DNA from: Acidobacteriota bacterium
GTDB lineage: Bacteria; Acidobacteriota; UBA4820
Length of the DNA stretch: 64,000 bases
Assembly: GCA_029559035.1 (NCBI GenBank)
Contig: JAKQCT010000001.1
Coordinates: 1 to 64,000 of the forward strand
Reading direction: 5' to 3'
Shown here one piece after another: positions 36,985 to 46,692 of this stretch (its first letter is position 1; each line of letters opens with the position of its first letter). The position numbers and the translations under genes were made by a program. Under the pieces are notes generated by a model that searched no databases, was not told where the DNA came from, and was given only the letters and a program-made list of their open reading frames with translations.

Positions 36985-38027
36985 CCTCCTTAAAAAACGA
37001 AATTCTTTTTGAAAGCCCGGGCTGCGCCCTGCTCGTTTCTGGGGGCAAAGCCGGCGAACGCGTGTCCTATGGCGGCAGGTCTCTGCTGGAACCCAAGGAG
37101 ATCGAGCTTTCGGAGGATACGCTTTTCGACCTCGCCTCGCTCACGAAGCCCCTCTGCACGGCTCTTCTTGCGCTGAAAGCCCACTCTTCGGGACACATGG
37201 ACATTTTCGGACCGGTGGCCGGGGCGAGAGCGAAGTGCACTCCGCTCGACATTCTCAGGCACGAGGCCGGATTTCCCGCCTGGGAACCCCTCTACCGTTT
37301 CGGATCGAGGGGCGAGGCGGAGAGGCACCTTCTGGAATCCGTTCCGTTGAAAGAACCGGGGACTGAAGCGGTCTATTCTTGTCCGGGGTACATCCTTCTG
37401 GGGTTTCTCTTGGAAAAGGAGTTGGGAGCTCCGCTCGACGAGCTGTTCGATAAACTGATCAGGGAGCCCCTCGGTATAGGAAAAGGGGACGCCCTTTTCA
37501 GGCCGGCCGCCGAACTGCGTCCGAGGATCGCGGGAACCGAGATCGACGGAGGATACGAAAAAGAGATGGCTCAGCCTTTCGGATGTTCTCCTCCGCCTGT
37601 CCCCGGGGACGGCCTCTGGGGGACAGTCAACGACGGGAACGCCAGGTTCCTCGGAGGAGTCGCCGGGAACGCGGGGCTTTTCGCGACGCTGAGAGGGACT
37701 TTCGCGCTGACGAAAGCGTTCCTCCGGACATCCTCCTTCCTCCCGCCCGAAATCCTCGGCCTCGTGTATAATAGGGGAAGGGCAAGAGCGGGGGAATTGA
37801 GAAGCGCGGGGTTCAAGATGAAGGGCAGCCCTTCCTGGGAGACAGGCGAAGCCCTGCCGGAGGGAAGCATCGCACATGAAGGCTTCACGGGAACTTTCGC
37901 CGCGATCACGGGAGAAGGAGAGATAATGATACTCCTCACCAACAGGATCCATCCGAGGCACCCGGGAAAACCCTTCACCTCCGCAAGAATCTCTTTCATA
38001 AAGGGAGCGGCGGAACTTCTCAGATGA
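36966..38027 (+). CDS. Serine hydrolase of the beta-lactamase/class C family
   Basis: Penicillin-binding-like fold: TLFDLASLTKPLCTALLAL with the SxxK nucleophile (SLTK), LRHEAGFPAW, YSCPGYILLGFLLEKELGAPLDELFDKLIREPLGI where the second motif Tyr-x-N is YSC, and HEGFTGTFAAI in the KTG position. No signal peptide is visible, so it is either cytoplasmic or exported otherwise; substrates of this family (amidase, esterase, transpeptidase) cannot be read from sequence. It overlaps the oxidoreductase by 19 nt and the next gene by 4. Confidence 0.82.
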   Translation: MAKDGLTSLKNEILFESPGCALLVSGGKAGERVSYGGRSLLEPKEIELSEDTLFDLASLTKPLCTALLALKAHSSGHMDIFGPVAGARAKCTPLDILRHEAGFPAWEPLYRFGSRGEAERHLLESVPLKEPGTEAVYSCPGYILLGFLLEKELGAPLDELFDKLIREPLGIGKGDALFRPAAELRPRIAGTEIDGGYEKEMAQPFGCSPPPVPGDGLWGTVNDGNARFLGGVAGNAGLFATLRGTFALTKAFLRTSSFLPPEILGLVYNRGRARAGELRSAGFKMKGSPSWETGEALPEGSIAHEGFTGTFAAITGEGEIMILLTNRIHPRHPGKPFTSARISFIKGAAELLR

Positions 38028-39106
38028 CCCCCCGCGAATTCCTTACCTTTATTTTGGACAAGCTGAGACCTTACAGGGACAGGTGGGTCTCGCCCGTCTC
38101 TTTCTTGATAGCGGTCGTGATCCACCTCCTGATCATAAGCCTCGGCACGAGCCATTACACGGGCGCTTCCAGTCACCCCGAAAGGTCCAACCAGGCCGTG
38201 CAGAAACTGGAAACGGCCCTTAAGAACAAGGGGGTCCGCTTCGTTTATGTCAAGGACATGCCTGAGGGAAAGAACCTCGAGAGGATGCCGGCTCCGGGCG
38301 CCCCTCTTTCCGACAGGGACAGGCTGGGCTCCAGCCCGGACGGCGGAAGAGGGACGTCGTGGGACCCGTATTCCGAAGGTAACTCCCCGCAAAGGCAGTT
38401 CGGCTCACCGTCTCCGCGGCAGGCTCCGCCTTCTCGCCCCGGCGGCCCGTTCGAGAGCAGGGGATCGAAGGGACAGAAGCCGTCGGAGTCGTCCTCCTCC
38501 AATGAACTCGAGAAAAACAGCCTCTCCCGAAAGGCTTTGGATGAAGCTCAAAGATCGGGCGCCGGATATCCGGAACCTTCCGGGGTCAGGACGAAGGCCG
38601 CGGAAAAGGGCCTTCCGGTCAAGGGAGAGGAGAACGGAGGAACCCCCGGCAAGAAAGCCTCGGGGGCGCAAGAACATCCTGCGGGGCTCACATCCCAGCT
38701 CGGGGAAATGATGGTCCAGAGCCTTCAGGGAGGTTACAGGAACCTCAACGCGAGCAGGCTGAACCAGGGAGCCGTTTCCTTCGAGACATCCGGGTGGGAC
38801 CTCGGGCCTTACGCGAGGATCGTCCAGGAAAAAGTGGAGAGCAACTGGAGGATGCCGGCAGTGCAGGAGGTCCTCAGGCAGAAGGGGTGGGTGGCGATCC
38901 GTTTCGACATAATGAAGGACGGCAGGGTCGAGAACCTCGAGATCGTCAGGACATCCAGGATCCCGTCGTACGACCAATCCGCGAGGAACGCGCTCCTGTC
39001 CTCGAATCCGTTTCCTCCGCTTCCCGACCAGGTGACCGTGCCGAAAATTTCAGGAACGTTCAGGTTCTTTTACAACATGTGGTCCGAGGACGAGGACGCT
39101 CCATAA
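38024..39106 (+). CDS. TonB-like energy transducer/envelope protein
   Basis: One N-terminal transmembrane helix (VSFLIAVVIHLLIISLG), a long disordered Pro/Ser/Gly/Lys linker (about 50-250), and a C-terminal TonB-type domain (YARIVQEKVESNWRMPAVQEVLRQKGWVAIRFDIMKDGRVENLEIVRTSRIPSYDQSARNALLSSNPFPPLPDQV). This matches TonB/TolA C-terminal pattern W-x-P with G-x-V. No exbB/exbD is in the window. ATGA overlap with the serine hydrolase gene. Confidence 0.82.
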   Translation: MTPREFLTFILDKLRPYRDRWVSPVSFLIAVVIHLLIISLGTSHYTGASSHPERSNQAVQKLETALKNKGVRFVYVKDMPEGKNLERMPAPGAPLSDRDRLGSSPDGGRGTSWDPYSEGNSPQRQFGSPSPRQAPPSRPGGPFESRGSKGQKPSESSSSNELEKNSLSRKALDEAQRSGAGYPEPSGVRTKAAEKGLPVKGEENGGTPGKKASGAQEHPAGLTSQLGEMMVQSLQGGYRNLNASRLNQGAVSFETSGWDLGPYARIVQEKVESNWRMPAVQEVLRQKGWVAIRFDIMKDGRVENLEIVRTSRIPSYDQSARNALLSSNPFPPLPDQVTVPKISGTFRFFYNMWSEDEDAP

Positions 39107-39122
39107 TATGAAAGGACTTCGC

Positions 39123-41126
39123 ATGAAAAGAATTCTCGTGTTGTCGATCATGTTCCTGGCCGCGTCGGCGGCCTTCTGCCAGGAGACCGCGAAACCGAAC
39201 TTCGTCGTGATCTCGCTTGACACCTTCAGGGCCGACCGGCTTCAGGCTTACGGGTCAAAGAAGAGCCCGGCTCCCAACCTGGACGCTTTCGCGAAGGAAG
39301 CCGCCGTGTATGTCAACTCGATGACTCCGTCTCCCGTGACGCTTCCGGCTCACGGGACTCTTCTGACGGGATGCTTCCCGGAGAAGACCGGCCTCTTCGA
39401 CAACGGGGTGGGAGTGCTCTCGCCCGGCGTGAAAACGATGGCGGAAGTTCTCAGGGAGAGCGGCTATGACACCAGGGCGTTCATCGCGGCGGATGTCCTC
39501 AAGGCGAGATTCGGCCTTTCCAGGGGCTTCGCGGTCTACGACGACCAGGTCGGCTCCGCGAAGAGGCGTTTCGGGTTCCAGATAACGGACATGGCCGTGG
39601 CGTACATGCATGGCGGGAAGAAGGGGCCGTTCTTCCTTTGGGCGCACTACTTCGACACTCACCAGCCCTACCTCACGCCCGAAGACCCTCCGGAAAGCGT
39701 CGATGGAAGGTACGACAGAGCCGTATCCTATGTCGACGCCCAGGTGAAAAGACTCCTGGATGCCGTCCCGCCCAACACCTTCGTTTTCATCGTGTCGGAC
39801 CACGGCGAAGGATTGGGCGACCACGGCGAGCTTACTCACGGCCTTCTGCTGTATCAGCCGACCGTGTCAGTGGTGGTCATGGCGAAAGGGCCTGGACTGA
39901 AACCTTCGATCAGCAAAGGGTTCAGGTCCCTCGCGGACATCGCTCCCACCATTTACGGGAAAGCCGGGATCCAGGTGCCGGGATTGGACGGTTACCCTCT
40001 TGATTCGGAAGAGAAGAGATCCGTTCCCCTCTCGGTCCTGCTTCCTCTCAACGAATACAGGTGGAAGCCGCTCTTCGGAGCTTCGGACGGAAGGTACAAG
40101 TGGATAAGGGGGGACAAGACACGCCTGTTCGACATTTCGGGAGACCCGGGCGAGACGGCTGACATTTCCGCGATGGCTCCCGGGGAAGCCAGGAAACTGA
40201 AGTCTCTGATGTCTTCCTACGAAGCCATAAGGGGGCGGATCGACCTGGCCTCATTCTCCGGCCTCGGATACCTTACCGGCACCCCTTCAAAAGACACGCA
40301 GATAGATAAGATGCCGGACCCTGAATCGATGCTCGGGGTCTTTCGCGGCATAGACGAGGTCAAGACCCTCAGGGAGAACGACAAATTCGCGGACTCCGTC
40401 GTCAGGCTTAGAGAACTCGTCAAGAAAGACCCGGGGAACCCCTCCCTCCTTTTCGCTTTGGGGGATTCGCTGAGGCATGTCGATCAGCTGGACGAAGCGG
40501 TCAGGTGGCTGGACGAATCTTTGAAATTCTCGCCCGCGCTTGTCCCTGCGTGGATATCGAAAGCCCTCGCCCTTCTGGGAAAAGAAAGGAAGGAGGAGGC
40601 CATCCTATCTCTCGAAAAGGCGCTCGCTCACGACCCCGACAGCATCGAGGCTGTGAACATACTGGCCGCGGCCTGCCTCGACCTGGACAGACCGGAGAAA
40701 GCTTTCCCGCTGATCGAGAATGCCATTGCCCGGGGCCTGGCGGACACGGACACCTATCTCATGCAGGGGAGGATACACCTGTTCCAGAAAAAGTACGAAG
40801 CCGCCGCCGGGGACTTTGAAAAAGCCCTCCTACATTCGCTCGACCCGAGGGCGACCCGCAAGGCCATATCGGACAAGTACCTGCTTTACGGCTACGAAGA
40901 TTACGGGCTGAGATACCTGAACGCGAGCGTCGCGATGTATCCCGACTACGCTCCCTATTACCTCACGCTCGGAGCTTTCCACATCGCCCGCGAGAATTAC
41001 CCGGCGGCTCTTCAGTTCTTCGAGAAGGCGCTATCCTGCCCGATGAAGGATGAGGACAGAAAGAACGTCACGGAGATCGTGGACGAGCTTAAAAAAGGAA
41101 TTGAAATGGAGAGAAATCAGAAATGA
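39123..41126 (+). CDS. Sulfatase-fold (alkaline phosphatase superfamily) protein with TPR tail
   Basis: Signal peptide MKRILVLSIMFLAASAAFC. The catalytic domain has FVVISLDTFRADRL (metal-binding Asp), SPVTLPAHGTLLTG, and FIVSDHGEGLGDHGELTHG (Asp-His pair). At the sulfatase C/S-x-P-x-R position it reads T-L-P-A-H, so there is no formylglycine precursor; Thr is the likely nucleophile, as in phosphoester-acting members. The C-terminal 270 residues are TPRs (LLFALGDSLRHVDQLDEAVRWLDESLKFSPALVPAWISKALALLGKERKEEAILSLEKALAHDP). Start chosen at 39123 for its signal peptide and AGGA site. Confidence 0.85.
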   Translation: MKRILVLSIMFLAASAAFCQETAKPNFVVISLDTFRADRLQAYGSKKSPAPNLDAFAKEAAVYVNSMTPSPVTLPAHGTLLTGCFPEKTGLFDNGVGVLSPGVKTMAEVLRESGYDTRAFIAADVLKARFGLSRGFAVYDDQVGSAKRRFGFQITDMAVAYMHGGKKGPFFLWAHYFDTHQPYLTPEDPPESVDGRYDRAVSYVDAQVKRLLDAVPPNTFVFIVSDHGEGLGDHGELTHGLLLYQPTVSVVVMAKGPGLKPSISKGFRSLADIAPTIYGKAGIQVPGLDGYPLDSEEKRSVPLSVLLPLNEYRWKPLFGASDGRYKWIRGDKTRLFDISGDPGETADISAMAPGEARKLKSLMSSYEAIRGRIDLASFSGLGYLTGTPSKDTQIDKMPDPESMLGVFRGIDEVKTLRENDKFADSVVRLRELVKKDPGNPSLLFALGDSLRHVDQLDEAVRWLDESLKFSPALVPAWISKALALLGKERKEEAILSLEKALAHDPDSIEAVNILAAACLDLDRPEKAFPLIENAIARGLADTDTYLMQGRIHLFQKKYEAAAGDFEKALLHSLDPRATRKAISDKYLLYGYEDYGLRYLNASVAMYPDYAPYYLTLGAFHIARENYPAALQFFEKALSCPMKDEDRKNVTEIVDELKKGIEMERNQK

Positions 41127-41150
41127 ATCTCGTGCTCTCGCTGATGCTAG

Positions 41151-41182
41151 AAAAAAAGGCGGACTTCGGTTCGCCTTTTTTT
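41151..41182. terminator. Bidirectional terminator
   Basis: AAAAAAAGGCGGAC-TTCG-GTTCGCCTTTTTTT, a long stem capped by a UUCG tetraloop, with A-run and T-run on either side. It serves the convergent sulfatase-fold gene (+) and ogt (-). Confidence 0.92.
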
Positions 41183-41205
41183 ATCGTTCCGAATCCCGTG
41201 CCGTC

Positions 41206-41679
41206 TCAGCGGGCTGATTTTTCCAGAAGGAGCAGTTTCCTCTTGGTTGACATCCCCTCTTTTCCCGCGTAGCCTCCTAGCCCGTTCTCCGCGACCACCC
41301 TGTGGCAGGGGATGATGAAGGGGAGCCGGTTCGCCTTCATCGCGTTCCCGACCGCCCTTGCCAGCTTCGGGTTTCCCAGCTTTTCGGCGATATTCTTGTA
41401 GGTGATGGTTTTTCCGTAGGGGATTTTCGATGTTATCTTCCACACCTTCTCCTGGAACTCGGTGCCTTTCGGAAGAGGCAGGAAATCGACGTCGAAGTCT
41501 TTTCTTTTGCCTTTCGAATACTCGTCGAGCTGTTTCCCGAATCTTGCAGCCGGGGGGGCGGTCTTTTTTTCTTCGCAGGGCGCGGCTTTCCAGAGGAACT
41601 CGATCGAATTGATCCTTTTTCCGTCGTGCGTGATCCTGAGCGGCCCGTAGGCCGTGACGATGACCTCTTCCATCTTCAT
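41206..41679 (-). CDS. ogt: Methylated-DNA-[protein]-cysteine S-methyltransferase
   Basis: Suicide alkyl acceptor that repairs O6-methylguanine. Seen: FQEKVWKITSKIPYGKTITYKNIAEKLGNPKLARAVGNAMKANRLPFIIPCHRVVAENGLGGYAGKEGMSTKRKLLLLE, with the active-site PCHRV and the recognition-helix motif RAVGNAMKANRLP. The track ORF (to 41889) runs into queF. ATG 41679 overlaps the queF stop (ATGA); ATG 41673 has better spacing from GGAGG. About 157 aa. Confidence 0.93.
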   Translation of the reverse strand: MKMEEVIVTAYGPLRITHDGKRINSIEFLWKAAPCEEKKTAPPAARFGKQLDEYSKGKRKDFDVDFLPLPKGTEFQEKVWKITSKIPYGKTITYKNIAEKLGNPKLARAVGNAMKANRLPFIIPCHRVVAENGLGGYAGKEGMSTKRKLLLLEKSAR

Positions 41680-42080
41680 TCTCCTCCGAACCCTGTTTCC
41701 CTGTCGTAAGAGGCGACCACGGAGCAGTTTATCCCTCCCCTCGAATTGAAGACGCCCGTGAGCGAAGCCTTCACCGGATCCACCGCCTTGACGATGTCCC
41801 TCAGGATCTTGTTGATGGCGTTCTCGTAGAAGATGCCCAGGTTCCTGTATTCGAGGAGGTAGAGCTTGAGGGATTTCAGCTCCACGCACTTCCTGTCGGG
41901 GGTGTACCTCAGTACGAGAAGGCCGAAGTCGGGAAGCCCGGTCTTCGGGCAGACCGAGGTGTATTCCGGGACTTCGATGGTAATCTCGTAGGAAGGGAAT
42001 TGGTTCTTCCAGGTCTCGATCTCTGGCATCTTCGCGTCGATGCCTCTTTTCGCGTGCCGTTCAGTGTATCCTTTCGCCAT
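41676..42080 (-). CDS. queF: preQ0 reductase QueF (NADPH-dependent)
   Basis: TSVCPKTGLPDFGLLVLRYTPDRKCVELKSLKLYLLEYRNLGIFYENAINKILRD holds the nucleophilic Cys and Asp and the QueF signature E(S/L)K-S-x-K-Y-x-x-x-x-R-N. It reduces preQ0 to preQ1 in queuosine synthesis. About 134 aa, a unimodular (YkvM-type) QueF. The ATG at 42080 has GGAGG 5 nt upstream; the track's 42092 is slightly early. It lies 45 nt after the efflux outer membrane factor, perhaps read through from the tetR promoter. Confidence 0.95.
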   Translation of the reverse strand: MAKGYTERHAKRGIDAKMPEIETWKNQFPSYEITIEVPEYTSVCPKTGLPDFGLLVLRYTPDRKCVELKSLKLYLLEYRNLGIFYENAINKILRDIVKAVDPVKASLTGVFNSRGGINCSVVASYDRETGFGGE

Positions 42081-42125
42081 CTTCTCCTCCAACGGGAAAA
42101 TATACCATCCGCGGGCACCGTCCTG

Positions 42126-43517
42126 TCAATCCGCTCCGCCGCCGAGCGCCTTGTAGAGCGTGACCTGGTTGCATATCTTAAGGAGCCTCGCGGAGATCTG
42201 CTGCTGCTTCGCCGCGTAGAGGGACCTCTGCGCGTCGAGCACGCTGAGATAGCCGTCTATCCCGCTCTGGTACCTGAGGTCCGCGAGGCGGGCCGTTTCG
42301 GCGGACGCGCTGACAAGCTTCTCCTGCGCGTCGATCTGCTCGTCGACCGTCTCTTTCTGGGCGAGCGCGTCTGCGACCTCCCTGAAGGCGGTCTGGATCG
42401 CCTTTTCGTACTGGGCCGTAGCTATCTTCTTGTCCACCTTCGACGCCTTCAGCTGGTTCCACCTTTTCCCGAAATCGAATATGGGAAGGTTGATGCCGGA
42501 GGAGAATAGCCATGTCCCCGTACCCGACTCGAAGAGCCCGGAAAGCTCGCTTGTGGCGGAACCGAAGCTCGTGGTGATCCCGATGAACGGGAAGAACGCG
42601 GCGCGGGCGGCCCCGATGCTGGCGTTCGCCGACATCAGGACATGCTCCGCCTCCATTATGTCGGGACGCGTTAGGAGTATCTCCGAAGACGAACCAGGGA
42701 AGACCTCGCCGGGCAGGGTCAGAGAACTTATGTCATCGGGAAGAAGCTCGGGAGGAAGGATGGTTCCCGCCACCACGTCGAGGGCGTTCTTGTCCTGCGT
42801 CGCGGCGGTCCTGTAAAAGGCGGCCTGCACCCTTGCCGACTCGAAGCTTGCCCTGGCCTGGTTCAGGGCGATCTCCGACGCCAGCCCGATGTCGTACCTC
42901 CTCTGCATCAGTTCGAGGGCCTGTTTCCTTGTTTCGAGGGTCGACTCGGCGAGAGCGAGGTTCTCCCTGTCGGCCGCAAGCGTGTAAAAAGCAACCGCCG
43001 TCTGCGCCACGAGCGAAAGCTTCGCTCCCCTGAAACCTTCCCGGGTGGAGAAATAACGCTGGAGGGCGGCCTTGTTGAGGCTTCTCACCCTGCCGAAAAG
43101 CTCGAACTCCCAGGAGGCTACTCCGAGCCCCGCGGAATAATACTCGTCTATCCTGGGCTCGGGATCGCCAGAAACCGCCGGAGGCACTTTTTCCTTGCGC
43201 GAATACCCTGTGGCGTCGATCCCGGGAAGAAGGTTGGCCCGCTGGACCCTGTAGAGAGCCTGTATCCTCTCGACGTTGAGGGCCGCCACCCTTAGGTCGC
43301 GGTTGTTCTCCAGGGCTATCTCGGTGACCTTGACAAGTTTTTCGTCCTTCAGGAAATCCCGCCATCCGATCTCCGAAACGGCTCCAGCCTCCTCAGAAAC
43401 CGGCGAGGAGGGCAGGTTCTCGGGGACCGGCATTTCGGGCCTTTTGTATCTCGGCGCCATGGAGCACGCCGTTAAGAGGATCAGGAGAGATACCAGCATG
43501 TATCGTATTTTAAACAT
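42126..43517 (-). CDS. RND efflux outer membrane factor (NodT/OprM-type lipoprotein)
   Basis: Lipoprotein signal MFKIRYMLVSLLILLTACSMAPRYKRPEMPVP, two TolC-type repeats of long helices (VAALNVERIQALYRVQRANLLPGIDATGYSRKE; LTRPDIMEAEHVLMSANASIGAARAAFFPFIGITTSFG), and LRYQSGIDGYLSVLDAQRSLYAAKQQ near the end. 463 aa as expected for OprM/NodT channels. The start at 43517 has GGGAGG 5 nt upstream and overlaps the pump stop by 8 nt. Confidence 0.94.
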   Translation of the reverse strand: MFKIRYMLVSLLILLTACSMAPRYKRPEMPVPENLPSSPVSEEAGAVSEIGWRDFLKDEKLVKVTEIALENNRDLRVAALNVERIQALYRVQRANLLPGIDATGYSRKEKVPPAVSGDPEPRIDEYYSAGLGVASWEFELFGRVRSLNKAALQRYFSTREGFRGAKLSLVAQTAVAFYTLAADRENLALAESTLETRKQALELMQRRYDIGLASEIALNQARASFESARVQAAFYRTAATQDKNALDVVAGTILPPELLPDDISSLTLPGEVFPGSSSEILLTRPDIMEAEHVLMSANASIGAARAAFFPFIGITTSFGSATSELSGLFESGTGTWLFSSGINLPIFDFGKRWNQLKASKVDKKIATAQYEKAIQTAFREVADALAQKETVDEQIDAQEKLVSASAETARLADLRYQSGIDGYLSVLDAQRSLYAAKQQQISARLLKICNQVTLYKALGGGAD

Positions 43518-46500
43518 TTGAGCCTCCCTCCCGCGAAGGAGCGGCCTCGTCCGTCTTCCCCTGCTTTTCACCGAAGAAGCGGTAGACCAGCACGAAGAAG
43601 AGCGGGATGAAGTAGATGGCTATGAACGTGGCCGACAGCATTCCGCCGATGACCCCGGTCCCGATCGCCTTCATCGCTCCCGCTCCCGCGCCGTGGGCGA
43701 TGAAGAGCGGAACGACGCCGAGGACGAAGGCCATGGATGTCATGATGATGGGCCTCAGCCTGAGCCTCGACCCTTCGAGCGTGGCTTCGATGAGGCCGTG
43801 CCCCTTCTCCATCTGGTCCTTGGCGAACTGGACGATGAGGATCGCGTTCTTGGCGGTAAGGCCCAGCGTCGTCAAAAGGCCGATCTGGAAATAGACGTCG
43901 TTGGCGAATCCGCGGAGCCATGTCATCAGCACGGCGCCGAAGACGCCGATCGGAAGAATGACAAGCACCGCGAAGGGAATCGACCAGCTCTCGTATAGGG
44001 CCGCCAGGCAGAGGAATATGACGAGGACCGAGAACGTGTAGAGCATCACCGTCTGGCCTCCCGCCATTTTTTCCTGATAGGATAGTCCGGTCCACTCGAA
44101 GCCTATGCCCTGCGGAAGTTTTTCCGCCATCCTTTCCATCGCTTCCATCGCTTCGCCGCTGCTCTTCCCCTTCGCGGCCTCGCCGAGGATGTTCATCGAC
44201 GGGAATGAATTGTAGCGCTGCAGGTTCGGAGATCCGTATGTCCACCTGCCGGTCGTGAACGAAGAGAAGGGGATCATCGCCCCCGTATTGCTGTGGACGA
44301 ACCATTTTCCCATGTCCTCCGGCAGCATCCTTGAATCGGCCTGGCCCTGCATGTATACCCTCTTGACCCTGCCCTTCTCGATGAAGTCGTTTATGTATGA
44401 GCTTCCCCAGGCGGACGAGATGGTGTCGTTTATCTCGCTTATGTTCGCCCCCAGGGCTCCGGCCCTTCCCCAGTCCACGTCGAGCTTGTATTCGGGCTGG
44501 TCGTCCATGCCGTTCGGACGGATGTAAGCCAGGGCTTTCTCATCCCTCGACATTCCCAAAAGCATGTTGCGCGCTTCCATCAGCTTGGCGTGGCCGAGGC
44601 CGCCGCGGTCCTGGAGCTGGAAATCGAACCCCTTTGACGTGCCCAGTTCGATGATCGCGGGGGGGGCGAAAGCGTAAGCCATCCCATCCTTTATTCCGGA
44701 AAACACGGCCATGGCCCTGCCGGAGACCGCGTCTGCCCTCAGCCTGGATTTGTTCCTAAGATCCCAATCCCGCAGTTTCACGAAAGCAATGCCGTTGTTC
44801 TGCCCCCGGCCAGCAAAGCCGAACCCGGATGCCGTCATTATCGCTTCGACGGCATCCTTCTCTTCGTTGAGCAAATAATCCCTCATTGTTGCAAGGACTG
44901 CGTCCGTTCTGTCGAGCGTGGCGCCGGGGGGTAGGGTCACCTGGCACATCAGTATCCCCTGGTCCTCATCGGGAAGGTAGGATGTGGGAAGCCTCAGGAA
45001 GATGATCCCCGTCACGACGACTATCGCCATGTAGATCAAAACAAAACGCTTCTTGCGGCTCAGGACCCTGAAAACTGCGGATTTGTAAGTCTCCCTAACC
45101 TTGTAGAAGTATTCGTTGAACCAGTTGAAGAAACGCCTCGCCTTCGCCAGGAACCCTGTGCCCGATTCGTCGTAGTGCTTCAGCGGCCGCAGCATTGTCG
45201 CGCAAAGGACCGGCGTCAGGATGAGTGCAACAACCACGGAGAGAAGCATCGCGGATATGATGGTTATCGAGAACTGCCTGTATATGATTCCGGTCGAGCC
45301 TCCGAAGAATGCCATCGGGCCGAAGACCGCGGAAAGGACCAGACCGATCCCGATGAGCGCTCCGGTGATCTGGCTCATTGATTTTCCGGCGGCCTCTTTA
45401 GGTGACAACCCCTCGTCGTGCATAAGCCTCTCGACATTTTCGACCACGACTATGGCGTCATCGACGAGAAGCCCGATCGCGAGAACCATTGCGAACATCG
45501 TCAGCATGTTTATGGAGTACCCGAAGGCTCCCAGTATGGCGAAGGTCCCAAGGAGCACAACGGGGACGGCTATCGTCGGTATGAGCGTGGCCCTGAAACT
45601 GCCGAGAAAGAGAAACATTACGATGAAGACCAGGATAATAGCCTCGATCAGCGTCTTGACCACTCCCTTCATGGCGACCCTCACGAATGGAGTAGTATCG
45701 TAGGGATAAACGACTTTCATTCCCTTGGGGAAGTATCTCGACATCTCGGCCATCTTGGCCTTTATCGCGTCGGCTGTATCCAGAGCGTTGGCGCCGGAGG
45801 CAAGCCTTATGAACAATCCGGCTGCCGGCATCCCGTTGTACAAGGGGTTGACGTCGTAGCTCTCCGATCCCAGCTCCATTGTGGCGACATTTTTCAGGTA
45901 GATCGTCGAGCCGTCGCGGTTGATACGGACAGGTATCTCTCCGAACTGGTCAGGCGTCTGGAGGAGGTCTTGGACGTTCACGGAAACGTTCAACTGCTGG
46001 CTCTCCACGGCAGGCTTGCTTCCGAGCTGTCCGGAGGAGACCTGCGCGTTGTATGCCTTGACGGCCGTCCTGATATCAGCCGGGGTCAAGCCGTAGCTGA
46101 CCAGCTTGGCGGGGTCAAGCCATATCCTCATCGCGTACTGGCCGCCCAGCGTCATGGCTTCCCCGACCCCGTCGACCCTGCTGAGAATGCTCTGGATATT
46201 GGTATTTATATAGTCGGAAAGGTCGTCCTTGTTCATGCTCCCGTCTTCCGATATGATCGCGACGATCATTAGGATGTTCCTTGTGGATTTCATGACGGTT
46301 ATGCCCATTTGCTGAACGACTTCTGGCATAAGCGGCTTCGCTCCCTCCAACTTGTTCTGGACCTTCGACCAGGCGATGTCCGGGTCGGTTCCCGGCTTGA
46401 AAGTGAGCTCCACGCTCGCGTTGCCGGACGAATCGCTCTCGGATGAGAAATAGAGCAGGTTGTCGAGCCCGGTCATCTTCTCTTCGATGATCTGCGTGAC

Positions 46501-46680
46501 GGTGTTCTCGACGGTCTGGGCGGACGCGCCCGGATAGCGCGCGTTGACCGTTATCGAGGGCGGTGCGATGTTCGGATACTGGGAAATTGGAAGGTTTCCG
46601 ATGGCCAGGATACCCAGTAGCATAATAAGTATCGCGATGACCCAGGCGAATACGGGACGTTCAAGAAAGAAATGCGACAT
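43510..46680 (-). CDS. RND efflux pump, HAE1 (AcrB/MexB) family
   Basis: 1056 aa with twelve expected membrane helices: FFLERPVFAWVIAILIMLLGILAIGNLPISQYPNIAPPSITVNARYPGASAQTV, then the proton-relay Asp pair in AIGLLVDDAIVVVENVERLM, and the second half GLTAKNAILIVQFAKDQ. Porter domain and the hexapeptide-like GIIFLRLPTSYLPDEDQGILM are typical of HAE1 drug pumps. It extrudes amphipathic compounds through the OMF. 12 nt after the adaptor gene. Confidence 0.97.
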   Translation of the reverse strand: MSHFFLERPVFAWVIAILIMLLGILAIGNLPISQYPNIAPPSITVNARYPGASAQTVENTVTQIIEEKMTGLDNLLYFSSESDSSGNASVELTFKPGTDPDIAWSKVQNKLEGAKPLMPEVVQQMGITVMKSTRNILMIVAIISEDGSMNKDDLSDYINTNIQSILSRVDGVGEAMTLGGQYAMRIWLDPAKLVSYGLTPADIRTAVKAYNAQVSSGQLGSKPAVESQQLNVSVNVQDLLQTPDQFGEIPVRINRDGSTIYLKNVATMELGSESYDVNPLYNGMPAAGLFIRLASGANALDTADAIKAKMAEMSRYFPKGMKVVYPYDTTPFVRVAMKGVVKTLIEAIILVFIVMFLFLGSFRATLIPTIAVPVVLLGTFAILGAFGYSINMLTMFAMVLAIGLLVDDAIVVVENVERLMHDEGLSPKEAAGKSMSQITGALIGIGLVLSAVFGPMAFFGGSTGIIYRQFSITIISAMLLSVVVALILTPVLCATMLRPLKHYDESGTGFLAKARRFFNWFNEYFYKVRETYKSAVFRVLSRKKRFVLIYMAIVVVTGIIFLRLPTSYLPDEDQGILMCQVTLPPGATLDRTDAVLATMRDYLLNEEKDAVEAIMTASGFGFAGRGQNNGIAFVKLRDWDLRNKSRLRADAVSGRAMAVFSGIKDGMAYAFAPPAIIELGTSKGFDFQLQDRGGLGHAKLMEARNMLLGMSRDEKALAYIRPNGMDDQPEYKLDVDWGRAGALGANISEINDTISSAWGSSYINDFIEKGRVKRVYMQGQADSRMLPEDMGKWFVHSNTGAMIPFSSFTTGRWTYGSPNLQRYNSFPSMNILGEAAKGKSSGEAMEAMERMAEKLPQGIGFEWTGLSYQEKMAGGQTVMLYTFSVLVIFLCLAALYESWSIPFAVLVILPIGVFGAVLMTWLRGFANDVYFQIGLLTTLGLTAKNAILIVQFAKDQMEKGHGLIEATLEGSRLRLRPIIMTSMAFVLGVVPLFIAHGAGAGAMKAIGTGVIGGMLSATFIAIYFIPLFFVLVYRFFGEKQGKTDEAAPSREGGSNV

Positions 46681-46692
46681 GGCGGCGCTCCT

